Shown piece after piece: positions 10,470 through 18,131 of a DNA stretch of 64,000 bases. The DNA lies in NCBI RefSeq assembly GCF_000400995.2, contig NZ_DF238897.1, positions 278,435 through 342,434 of the forward strand. Reading direction: 5' to 3'. Below the pieces are notes generated by a model, which did not search any database, was not told where the DNA came from, and worked only from the letters and a program-made list of their open reading frames with translations. The position numbers and the translations under genes are program-made. This stretch comes from Acidovorax sp. MR-S7. Lineage in GTDB: Bacteria; Pseudomonadota; Gammaproteobacteria; Burkholderiales; Burkholderiaceae_C. Each line of letters begins with the position of its first letter. The first letter of the stretch is position 1.

Positions 10470-11300
10470 TCAGTACTGCAGGCGTTCGGGCCGCACTTCC
10501 TGCAGGATGGTGGTGGCGATTTCCTCGATGCTCTTGGTCGTCGTGGAGAGCCAGCGGATGCCCGAGCGGCGCATCATGGCCTCGGCCTCCGACACCTCGT
10601 TGCGGCAGTTCGCCAGGTCGGCGTAGCGCGAGCCGGGCCGGCGCTCGTTGCGGATCTGCGAGAGCCGCTGCGGGTCGATGGTCAGCCCGAAGATCTTCTT
10701 GCGGTGCGGCACCAACGCCGGCGGGAGCTGGCGGCGGTCGAAGTCCTCGGGGATCAGCGGGTAGTTGGCTACCTTCAGGCCGCACTGCATGGCCAGGTAG
10801 AGGCTGGTGGGCGTCTTGCCGCTGCGCGAGACGCCGATCAGGATCACGTCCGCGCCGCTCAGGTCGCGGTGGCTCTGGCCGTCGTCGTGGTCCAGGCTGA
10901 AGTTGATGGCCTCGATGCGGTCGCTGTATTCCTTGGACACGCTCACGTCCGAGAAGCGCCCCACGCGGTGCAGCGACTTCACGCCCAGCTCGGCCTCCAG
11001 CGGGCGGATGAAGGTGCCGAACATGTCCAGCAGCATGCCCCGGCAGCCTTCCTCGATGATGCGCAGCACGCTCATGTTCACCAGCGTGGTGAAGACGATG
11101 GGCTTCTTGCCCTCCAGCTCGGCCGTGTGGTTGATCTGGCGCACGACCTGGTGCGCCTTGTCCTCGGTGTCGATGAAGGGCAGGCGCACGTGGCGCGGCT
11201 TCATGTCGAACTGCGCCAGGATGGCGTTGCCGAAGGTCTCGGCCGTGATGCCCGTGCCGTCGGAGATGTAGAACACGGTGCGCGTGTGCGTGGGAAGCAT
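10470..11300 (-). CDS. ppsR: Phosphoenolpyruvate synthase regulatory protein (bifunctional kinase/pyrophosphorylase)
   Basis: A 276-residue PSRP (DUF299) family enzyme. It inactivates PEP synthase by ADP-dependent phosphorylation of a threonine near the catalytic His, and reactivates it by Pi-dependent dephosphorylation. The diagnostic N-terminus VFYISDGTGITAETFG and the P-loop-like GVSRSGKTPTS are both present. The start MLPTHTRTVFY at 11300 is chosen from similarity, although no good Shine-Dalgarno precedes it. Its target ppsA is divergently transcribed 221 bases away, the usual arrangement in betaproteobacteria. Confidence 0.95.
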   Translation of the reverse strand: MLPTHTRTVFYISDGTGITAETFGNAILAQFDMKPRHVRLPFIDTEDKAHQVVRQINHTAELEGKKPIVFTTLVNMSVLRIIEEGCRGMLLDMFGTFIRPLEAELGVKSLHRVGRFSDVSVSKEYSDRIEAINFSLDHDDGQSHRDLSGADVILIGVSRSGKTPTSLYLAMQCGLKVANYPLIPEDFDRRQLPPALVPHRKKIFGLTIDPQRLSQIRNERRPGSRYADLANCRNEVSEAEAMMRRSGIRWLSTTTKSIEEIATTILQEVRPERLQY

Positions 11301-11521
11301 GGGAGGAAGGGCTGTGCGGAGGGAGAAACCGGTAGGAAACCAGCAGGAAATGGGGGCCGGGACGGCCCGCCTGGGCGCGCCTACAATGGCGCCCATTATT
11401 CCCAATTTCCCCCCATGCACCGCGCCGGCCCACAACCAGAACAGCAAAGCCGTGGCCGCTGCATGGGCGACTGCCCGCCCCGCCTGGGCGCAGACCGGTT
11501 TTCAACTTCTGGAGCTTTCCC

Positions 11522-13912
11522 ATGTCTGCACGCTTCGAGGCGACCGCCCTGGTCGTACCGTTTGAGAACCTGAGAATGAGCGACGTCGAGGTCGTCGGCG
11601 GCAAGAACGCCAGCCTCGGCGAGATGATCTCCCAGCTGCCGCAGGGCGTGCGCGTGCCCACGGGCTTCGCCACCACCGCGCACGCGTTCCGCGAATTCCT
11701 CAAGCACGAAGGCCTGGCCGAGCGCATCAGCCAGCGCCTGGCGGCGCTGGACACCGACGATGTGCGCGCGCTGGCCGAGGCCGGCGCCGAGATCCGCGGC
11801 TGGGTGGAAAGCCAGCCCTTCCCGGCCGACCTGGAACAGGCCGTGCGCGGCGCCTTCGCCACGCTGTGCGCGGGCAACGACAAGGCCAGCTTCGCCGTGC
11901 GCTCCTCCGCCACGGCCGAGGACCTGCCGGACGCCTCCTTCGCGGGACAGCAGGAAACCTTCCTGAACGTGGTCGGCATCGAGGACGTGCTGCACCAGAT
12001 GAAGGAGGTGTTCGCGTCGCTCTACAACGACCGCGCCATCTCCTACCGCGTGCACAAGGGCTTCGCGCACGACGTGGTGGCCCTGTCGGCGGGCGTGCAG
12101 CGCATGGTGCGCTCCGACCTGGGCGCGGCCGGCGTGATGTTCACCATCGACACCGAGTCCGGCTTCGAGGACGTGGTCTTCATCACCAGCAGCTACGGCC
12201 TGGGCGAGACGGTGGTGCAGGGCGCCGTGAACCCCGACGAGTTCTACGTGCACAAGCCCATGCTCCAGGCGGGCAACAAGGCCGTGATCCGCCGCAACCT
12301 CGGCAGCAAGCTGATCCAGATGGTCTTCGCCACGGCCGAGGAAAAGGCCGCCGCTGGCCGCCTCGTCAAGACCACCGACGTGGCCACCGAGCTGCGCAAC
12401 CGCTATTCGCTGACCGACGCCGAGGTGGAGCAGCTCGCCCACTACGCGCTGGTGATCGAGCAGCACTACGGCCGCCCCATGGACATCGAGTGGGGCAAGG
12501 ACGGCACCGACGGCCAGCTCTATATCCTGCAGGCGCGCCCCGAGACGGTGAAGAGCCAGTCCAAGGGCCAGGCCGAGCAGCGCTTCAAGCTCAAGGGCAC
12601 CGGCACCGTGCTGGCCGAGGGCCGCGCCATCGGCCAGAAGATCGGCACCGGCCCCGTGCGCCTGGTGCACAGCATCAGCGAGATGGACAAGGTGCAGCCC
12701 GGCGACGTGCTGGTCACCGACATGACCGACCCCAACTGGGAGCCGGTGATGAAGCGCGCCAGCGCCATCGTCACCAACCGCGGCGGGCGCACTTGCCACG
12801 CGGCCATCATCGCGCGCGAGCTGGGCATCCCTGCCGTGGTGGGCTGCGGCCACGCTACTGAGGCGCTCAAGGACGGCACACTGGTCACCGTGAGCTGCGC
12901 CGAGGGCGATACCGGCCGCATCTATGACGGCCTGCTGGAAACCGAGGTGACCGAGGTGCAGCGCGGCGAGATGCCGCCCATCAAGACCAAGATCATGATG
13001 AACGTGGGCAACCCGCAGCTCGCCTTCGATTTCGCGCAGCTGCCCAACGAGGGTGTCGGCCTGGCGCGCCTGGAGTTCATCATCAACAACAACATCGGCG
13101 TGCACCCCAAGGCCATCCTGGACTACCCCGCCGTCGATGCCGACCTGAAGAAGGCCGTGGAGAGCGTGGCGCGCGGCCACGCCAGCCCCCGCGCGTTCTA
13201 CGTGGACAAGGTGGCCGAGGGCGTGGCCACCATCGCCGCCGCGTTCTGGCCCAAGCCGGTCATCGTGCGCCTGTCGGACTTCAAGTCCAACGAATACCGC
13301 AAGCTCATCGGCGGCAGCCGCTACGAGCCCGAGGAAGAGAACCCCATGCTGGGCTTCCGCGGCGCGGCGCGCTACATCAGCGCGGACTTCGGCGAGGCCT
13401 TCGCCATGGAGTGCGAGGCGCTGCGCCGCGTGCGCGGCGAGATGGGCCTGACCAACGTGCAGGTCATGGTGCCCTTCGTGCGCACGCTCGGCCAGGCCGA
13501 CCGCGTGACCCAACTGCTGGCAGAGCACGGCCTCAAGCGCGGCGAGAACGACCTGAAGGTCATCATGATGTGCGAGGTGCCGAGCAACGCGGTGCTGGCC
13601 GACGAGTTCTTGCAGTATTTCGACGGCTTCTCGGTCGGCTCCAACGACCTGACCCAGCTCACGCTGGGCCTGGACCGCGACTCCGGCCTGGAGCTGCTCG
13701 CCGCCGACTTCGACGAGCGCGACCCGGCCGTGCAGGCGCTGCTCAAGCGCGCCATCCAGGCCTGCCGCGCCCAGGGCAAGTACGTGGGCATCTGCGGCCA
13801 GGGCCCCAGCGACCACCCGGACTTCGCGCAGTGGCTGGCGGACGAGGGCATCTCGTCGATCTCGCTCAACCCCGACAGCGTGATCGCCACCTGGCAGCAG
13901 CTGGCAGGCTGA
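11522..13912 (+). CDS. ppsA: Phosphoenolpyruvate synthase
   Basis: PEP synthase (796 residues) makes PEP, AMP and Pi from pyruvate and ATP in gluconeogenesis. The N-terminal ATP-grasp domain opens with [11 protein letters not shown] and contains '[20 protein letters not shown]'. The swivelling phosphohistidine domain has His426 in [14 protein letters not shown], next to the threonine that PpsR modifies. The C-terminal PEP-binding TIM barrel includes '[16 protein letters not shown]' with the catalytic cysteine. The start at 11522 and the length agree with the family. The following symporter genes begin 4 bases after the stop, so they may be co-transcribed. Confidence 0.97.
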   Translation: MSARFEATALVVPFENLRMSDVEVVGGKNASLGEMISQLPQGVRVPTGFATTAHAFREFLKHEGLAERISQRLAALDTDDVRALAEAGAEIRGWVESQPFPADLEQAVRGAFATLCAGNDKASFAVRSSATAEDLPDASFAGQQETFLNVVGIEDVLHQMKEVFASLYNDRAISYRVHKGFAHDVVALSAGVQRMVRSDLGAAGVMFTIDTESGFEDVVFITSSYGLGETVVQGAVNPDEFYVHKPMLQAGNKAVIRRNLGSKLIQMVFATAEEKAAAGRLVKTTDVATELRNRYSLTDAEVEQLAHYALVIEQHYGRPMDIEWGKDGTDGQLYILQARPETVKSQSKGQAEQRFKLKGTGTVLAEGRAIGQKIGTGPVRLVHSISEMDKVQPGDVLVTDMTDPNWEPVMKRASAIVTNRGGRTCHAAIIARELGIPAVVGCGHATEALKDGTLVTVSCAEGDTGRIYDGLLETEVTEVQRGEMPPIKTKIMMNVGNPQLAFDFAQLPNEGVGLARLEFIINNNIGVHPKAILDYPAVDADLKKAVESVARGHASPRAFYVDKVAEGVATIAAAFWPKPVIVRLSDFKSNEYRKLIGGSRYEPEEENPMLGFRGAARYISADFGEAFAMECEALRRVRGEMGLTNVQVMVPFVRTLGQADRVTQLLAEHGLKRGENDLKVIMMCEVPSNAVLADEFLQYFDGFSVGSNDLTQLTLGLDRDSGLELLAADFDERDPAVQALLKRAIQACRAQGKYVGICGQGPSDHPDFAQWLADEGISSISLNPDSVIATWQQLAG

Positions 13913-13916
13913 CCCC

Positions 13917-14225
13917 ATGCCGCACGAGGGCGCGCACGACGAGCAAGGCGGGGCGCCTTTCGCCCCCGACCTGCACGACGCGCGCCACCTGTGGCTCAAG
14001 GCGGGGCTGCTGCTCGTGTGGGTGCTCGTGTCCTTCGTCGCGTGCTACTTCGCGCGCGACCTGCAGTTTCCCGTGGGACAGTGGCCGCTGAGCTACTGGA
14101 TCGCCTCCCAGGGGGCAGTCCTGATGTTCATCGCCATCGTCTGCGTTTACTGTGCGGCGATGAGCTACTTCGAACGGCAGGACCGGGCGGCCGAGGACGC
14201 CGCCGACGCCCCTCCCCATGCCTGA
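13917..14225 (+). CDS. DUF4212-type small subunit of a Na+/solute symporter
   Basis: A 102-residue membrane protein with two predicted transmembrane helices (about residues 28-46, LWLKAGLLLVWVLVSFVACY, and 62-84, SQGAVLMFIAIVCVYCA). It carries the family's WPLSYW and an aromatic YFERQD after helix 2. DUF4212 proteins are encoded directly before large sodium:solute symporters and are taken to be an accessory subunit. Here the stop overlaps the symporter start by 8 bases. The substrate is unknown; acetate, pyruvate or lactate would fit the neighbouring gluconeogenic ppsA. Confidence 0.88.
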   Translation: MPHEGAHDEQGGAPFAPDLHDARHLWLKAGLLLVWVLVSFVACYFARDLQFPVGQWPLSYWIASQGAVLMFIAIVCVYCAAMSYFERQDRAAEDAADAPPHA

Positions 14226-16317
14226 GCGCGGCGGGACCGGCCCTGGCGCGGGCCGCTCCTACGTCGGGCGCCTGAACCGCATCCTGGCGCTGTACGTCGC
14301 CGGCCTGCTGGGCTTTCTGGCGCTGATGGCCTGGGCCGAGCAGCGCGGCCTGTCGCGCCACTGGATCGGGCCCATCTTCCTGTTTCTCACCGTGATGGCC
14401 TATGCCGGCATCGGCGTGTATGGCCGCACCACCGACCCCGACGAGTACTACGTCGCCGGCCGGCGCATCCCGCCGCTCTACAACGGCATGGCCGCCGCGG
14501 CGGACTGGATGAGCGCCGCATCCTTCATCAGCCTGTCGGGCGCGCTCTACCTGCAGGGCTTCTCGGGCACCAGCGGGCAGCCGGGCGGCCTGGCCTACCT
14601 GCTCGGCTGGACGGGGGGCTTCGTGCTCGTGGCCGTGCTGATCGCGCCGCACCTGCGGGCGATGAACCTCTACACCATTCCCGACTTCTTCCAGGTGCGC
14701 TTCGGCGGTCGCGGGCCGCGCATCATCGCCGCGCTGGCGGCCGTGCTGTGCTCCTTCACCTACGTGGTGGCGCAGATCTACGGCGTGGGGCTCATCGCCT
14801 CGCGCCTCACGGGCGTGCAGTTCGAGATCGGCATCATGCTCGGCCTGGGCGGGGTGCTGCTGTGCTCGTTCCTGGGCGGCATGCGCGCCATCACCTGGAC
14901 GCAGGTGGCGCAGTACATCGTGATCCTGCTGGCGTTTCTGATCCCCGTGTCCTGGCTGGCCTACAAGCAGCTGGGCAACCCGCTCGCGCCGGTGGTGTTC
15001 GGTGCGCAGCTGGGCAAGATCGCCGAGCTGGAGGACACGCTGTACGATGCGCCGGCCGAGCACCAGGTCGTCGCCGCCTACCTGCGGCGCGCCAGCGAAT
15101 ACGAGGCGCGGCTCAACGACGTGCCTGCCGCGCTGGCGCGCGAGCGCGATGCCGCGCGCGAGCGTATCCAGCGGCTGCGCGCGCAGAACGCCGACGTGGG
15201 CCTGATCGTCGCCGCCAGCCGCGAGCTGGTTTCCATGCCGCGCGACGAGGCGGCCGCGCGCGAGCGCTGGACGCGCGAGATGCGCGAGAACCTGGAGCGC
15301 GCCCGCGCCCTGGGCGGCCTGCCGCGCCACAGCCAGGCCTTCGCCGGCGACCCGCAGGGCACGCCCGAGGAGCAGCGCACGTTCGACGACGCGCGGCGCA
15401 ACTTCCTGGCGCTGATGTTCTGCCTCATGGTCGGCACCGCCGGCCTGCCGCACCTGCTCACGCGCTACTACACCGTGCCCACGGTGGCGGGCGCGCGCAC
15501 CTCGGTGGCATGGTCGCTGTTCTTCATCGCGCTCCTGTACCTGAGCGCGCCGGCGCTGGCCGTGCTGGTGAAGTTCGAGGTCATGAACAACCTCGTGGGC
15601 AGCAGCTTCGGCGAGCTGCCCAACTGGATGGCCCAGTGGTCGCGCGTGGATGCCTCGCTGCTGTCCGTCGAGGACGTGAACGGCGACGGCATCGTGCAGT
15701 TCGGCGAGATCCACTTCGGCTCCGACCTCATCATGCTCGCCACGCCCGAGATCGGCGGGCTGCCCTACGTGATCTCCGGCCTCGTGGCCGCGGGCGGGCT
15801 GGCGGCGGCGCTGTCCACGGCCGACGGCCTGCTGCTCACCATCAGCAATGCGCTGGTGCGCGACCTGTACTTCCAGGAAACGCGCCGCAAGGCCTCGCCC
15901 GAGCAGCGCGTGATCCTCACCAAGTTCACGCTGCTCACCGTGGCGCTGTCGGCCGCGTTCGTCGCCGCGCTCAAGCCGTCGGAGATCCTGCCCATGGTGT
16001 CGGCCTCGTTCTCCATCGCCGCCTCGGCCTTCGTGCCGGCCATGGTGCTGGGCATCTTCTGGCGTGGCACCACCCGCCAGGGCGCGGTGGCGGGCATGCT
16101 CACGGGGCTGTCGGTCACCGTGTACTACATGCTCTCGCACGTGGACGCGCTGCGGACCCTGCTGCCTGCGTGGCTCTGGGCGGACGGGCTGTGGTTCGGC
16201 ATCCAGCCCATCTCCGCAGGGGTGTTCGGCGTGCCGGCAGGCTTCGCCACGGCCTGGCTCGTGAGCTGGTACACGCGCCCTGCGCCGGTGCAACCCCGCG
16301 TGCGCTCCGAGCTGTAA
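14218..16317 (+). CDS. Sodium:solute symporter (SSS family) with a long hydrophilic insert and an EF-hand-like loop
   Basis: A 699-residue inner-membrane symporter, longer than classical SSS carriers (about 500-550). The conserved core includes DPDEYYVAGRRIPP, 'AADWMSAASFISLSGALY', SLSGALYLQGF and, near the end, 'AALSTADGLLLTISNALVRD'. Two extra elements are visible. One is a charged, helix-rich insert at about residues 260-395 (ELEDTLYDAP ... RERDAARERIQRLRAQN). The other is a perfect calcium-loop pattern, DVNGDGIVQFGE, at residues 486-497. The small DUF4212 subunit precedes it with an overlap. The insert length suggests the VC_2705-type subfamily; the substrate cannot be assigned from sequence. 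Confidence 0.9.
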   Translation: MPERGGTGPGAGRSYVGRLNRILALYVAGLLGFLALMAWAEQRGLSRHWIGPIFLFLTVMAYAGIGVYGRTTDPDEYYVAGRRIPPLYNGMAAAADWMSAASFISLSGALYLQGFSGTSGQPGGLAYLLGWTGGFVLVAVLIAPHLRAMNLYTIPDFFQVRFGGRGPRIIAALAAVLCSFTYVVAQIYGVGLIASRLTGVQFEIGIMLGLGGVLLCSFLGGMRAITWTQVAQYIVILLAFLIPVSWLAYKQLGNPLAPVVFGAQLGKIAELEDTLYDAPAEHQVVAAYLRRASEYEARLNDVPAALARERDAARERIQRLRAQNADVGLIVAASRELVSMPRDEAAARERWTREMRENLERARALGGLPRHSQAFAGDPQGTPEEQRTFDDARRNFLALMFCLMVGTAGLPHLLTRYYTVPTVAGARTSVAWSLFFIALLYLSAPALAVLVKFEVMNNLVGSSFGELPNWMAQWSRVDASLLSVEDVNGDGIVQFGEIHFGSDLIMLATPEIGGLPYVISGLVAAGGLAAALSTADGLLLTISNALVRDLYFQETRRKASPEQRVILTKFTLLTVALSAAFVAALKPSEILPMVSASFSIAASAFVPAMVLGIFWRGTTRQGAVAGMLTGLSVTVYYMLSHVDALRTLLPAWLWADGLWFGIQPISAGVFGVPAGFATAWLVSWYTRPAPVQPRVRSEL

Positions 16318-16320
16318 CCT

Positions 16321-16588
16321 AGAGCGTGTTCAAGGCCTTTGCGTGGTGCCCGCAAGGCAGCAAACCGCCGCAATCTAGGCGTCCGCCGCAGGCCATGCTG
16401 GTGGCCTGGACAAGGCGGGCAACGACGAGTGCGGCGGTTTGCTGCCTTGCCCGAAGGGTTGCCCCGCAATGGCAGCGGCTGCGGCGTTGCAAATCCTCGC
16501 CGGGCTACCAGCCCGGCTGCGGTTTGCGCCTAGCAGCCACTGCCATTGCGGGGCAACGGGCACCACGCAAAGGCCTTGAACACGCTCT
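16321..16588. repeat. Nested inverted-repeat element A (268 bp)
   Basis: Most of the 346-base gap between the symporter and the next gene is one structured element. Perfect 31-bp outer arms lie at 16321-16351 and 16558-16588 (AGAGCGTGTTCAAGG ... CCTTGAACACGCTCT). Inside are two side-by-side hairpins: a perfect 19-bp pair with arms beginning AAGGCAGCAAACC (left arm from 16353), and a perfect 18-bp pair with arms GTTGCCCCGCAATGGCAG / CTGCCATTGCGGGGCAAC. The fold is a three-way junction or cruciform. There is no coding potential I trust. Element B at 36671 has the same plan. Confidence 0.85.
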
Positions 16589-16663
16589 TATGGACAAACC
16601 CCGATACCGGTGAGCGCTCGTGCGTGCCATGCTCCCAGCCCAACGCAACGCCCACGGAAAGCC

Positions 16664-17131
16664 ATGACACTGGTCAAGACCTCCGCCGGCCAGCAGGCCC
16701 TCAAGGACCGGCACGGCAGCCTCACCCCGCGCCAGCGCTCGGCCTTCATCCTGTTCGACGGCAAGCGCAGCACCGATGACGTGCTGTCCGCCACGGCGGC
16801 CATGGGCATCACGCGCGAGGACGTGCAGGCCATGATCGACCAGGGCCTGCTGGCCTCGGCCTCTGGCGGCGCGGCCGCTGCCGAGATAGCGCCGCCGGCC
16901 GCGGCCGCCGCGGCGGGGGAGGGCAGCGGGCGTTCTCCCAAGGAGCGCTACCAGGACGCCTACCCCGTCGCCACAGAACTCACCGCCGGCATGGGCCTGC
17001 GCGGCTTCCGGCTGAACCTGGCGGTGGAGGGCACGACGGGCTACGATGAGCTGGCCGCGCTGGCGCCCAAGATCCGCGATGCGGTGGGCGACGCCAAGTA
17101 CGCGCGGCTGGAGCAAGCGCTGTTCGCCTGA
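16664..17131 (+). CDS. Conserved-looking protein of unknown function
   Basis: A 155-residue soluble protein with no signal peptide. The N-terminal part (KDRHGSLTPRQRSAFILFDG, then ITREDVQAMIDQGLLA) looks like a small helical winged-helix-type domain. A low-complexity Ala/Pro linker follows (about residues 66-85). The C-terminal part (ERYQDAYPVATELTAGMGLR, 'GYDELAALAPKIRDAVGD') is helical. I recall similar proteins annotated only as hypothetical in Burkholderiales and do not assign a function. The ATG at 16664 follows ACGGAAAGCC. It is flanked by the nested repeat on one side and a terminator hairpin on the other, so it is likely a monocistronic unit. Confidence 0.75.
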   Translation: MTLVKTSAGQQALKDRHGSLTPRQRSAFILFDGKRSTDDVLSATAAMGITREDVQAMIDQGLLASASGGAAAAEIAPPAAAAAAGEGSGRSPKERYQDAYPVATELTAGMGLRGFRLNLAVEGTTGYDELAALAPKIRDAVGDAKYARLEQALFA

Positions 17132-17144
17132 CGGCACCCCAACG

Positions 17145-17168
17145 AAAAAAGCGGCCCCCGGGCCGCTT
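17145..17168 (-). terminator. Intrinsic terminator for the FKBP gene
   Basis: On the minus strand an 8-bp stem (AAGCGGCC / GGCCGCTT) with a 4-base loop is followed by six T, 22 bases past the FKBP stop. Confidence 0.85.
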
Positions 17169-17190
17169 CGTCATTGGGGCGGGAAGGGGA

Positions 17191-17547
17191 TCAGCCCACC
17201 GCCAGCAGCTCCACGTCGAACTTGAGCGTGGCGTTCGGCGGGATCACGCCGCCCGCGCCGCGTGCGCCGTAGCCCAGGGATGCGGGGATGATGAGCGTGC
17301 GCTGGCCGCCGATCTTCATGCCCTGCACGCCCTCGTCCCAGCCCTTGATGACCATGCCCGCGCCCAGGGGGAACTCGAAGGGGTCGTTGCGGTCGCGGCT
17401 GGAGTCGAACTTGGCGCCCTGCTGGCCGTCGTTGTACAGCCAGCCCGTGTAGTGCACGCGCACCGACTGGCCGGCGGCGGCTTGCGCGCCTTCGCCGGTG
17501 ACGGTGTCTTCGTACTGCAGGCCGGAGGGGGTGGTGGTCAGTGCCAT
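17191..17547 (-). CDS. FKBP-type peptidyl-prolyl cis-trans isomerase
   Basis: A single-domain, 118-residue cytosolic FKBP that speeds proline isomerisation in folding proteins. The family signature is complete: VRVHYTGWL, KFDSSRDRNDPFEFPLGAG, VIKGWDEGVQGMKIGG, LGYGARGAGGVIPPNATL and FDVELL. The ATG at 17547 follows CAGGAAACC and gives the usual MALTTTPSGLQYED start. The HxlR regulator lies upstream on the same strand, about 120 bases away across a hairpin repeat, so I treat them as separate units. Confidence 0.95.
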   Translation of the reverse strand: MALTTTPSGLQYEDTVTGEGAQAAAGQSVRVHYTGWLYNDGQQGAKFDSSRDRNDPFEFPLGAGMVIKGWDEGVQGMKIGGQRTLIIPASLGYGARGAGGVIPPNATLKFDVELLAVG

Positions 17548-17563
17548 GGCGGTTTCCTGAAAT

Positions 17564-17616
17564 GCTATGAAGAAGAGAGCTGCTTGCGCTTGTCCATCAA
17601 GCGCTGGAGCCCAAAA
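17564..17616. repeat. Comamonad hairpin repeat, copy 4 (reverse)
   Basis: AGAGCTGCTTGCGCTT, loop, AAGCGCTGGAGCCCAAAAA, just upstream of the FKBP start. Confidence 0.85.
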
Positions 17617-17671
17617 AGACCAAAACCCGCGCTCAGGCGGGCCGTTGGCGGGGAATCCGTGCGGAGCCGGT

Positions 17672-17977
17672 TTATTTCTTGGCGCGCGCCGCCGACCAGC
17701 GGGTGGCGAAGGCCTGCACGTCGGACAGGCGCTTGAGCAGGTCCTGCCCCACGGGCGTGACGGTGTAGCCGTCGCTGCCATGGTCGAGCAGGCCGCATTC
17801 GCGCAGCTCCTTGATGCGGGTGTTCAGCGTGTTGGGCGTGATGCCGCCCACGCTGTCCTGCAGCAGGCGGAAGGTTTGCGGGTGGCCGTCGCGCAGGGCC
17901 CACAGCACGCGCAGCGCATAGCGGCATTCGAGTTTTTCGAAGAGCTGGTTGACGGCGGCGTTTTCCTTGGAGCTCAT
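17672..17977 (-). CDS. HxlR/MarR-like winged-helix transcriptional regulator
   Basis: A 101-residue protein consisting essentially of one HxlR-type winged-helix domain: FEKLECRYALRVLWALRDG, FRLLQDSVGGITPNTLNTRI, KELRECGLLDHGSDGYTVTP, GQDLLKRL. The pattern 'I(T/S)xxxLxxRLKEL...GL(I/V)' is the HxlR hallmark, where some members sense aldehydes or redox state. There is only one Cys in the first helix (LECRYAL), which in several HxlR proteins lies near the N-terminus as a redox sensor. The target genes are unknown and nothing divergent is obvious. Confidence 0.85.
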   Translation of the reverse strand: MSSKENAAVNQLFEKLECRYALRVLWALRDGHPQTFRLLQDSVGGITPNTLNTRIKELRECGLLDHGSDGYTVTPVGQDLLKRLSDVQAFATRWSAARAKK

Positions 17978-18131
17978 GAACGCTTCTCCTTTCGCTGTTG
18001 TAGAGCGGGCAGGCGAGGGGGCCGGCCCAGGGATGCACCGGACTATAGCCGGGAAACTCTTTTGCTACAAGTTTAATAGCTCAGGAACGCCGGGGCGCAT
18101 GCGTCCAGGTGCAAAAAGGACACAAATTGCG

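Noticed and set aside
11396-13999. 867-codon minus-strand frame opposite ppsA
   Set aside because: Antisense shadow; PpsA motifs on the plus strand are complete.
16326-16613. Possible small protein inside nested element A
   Set aside because: The frame is an accident of palindromic DNA: both strands give similar translations.
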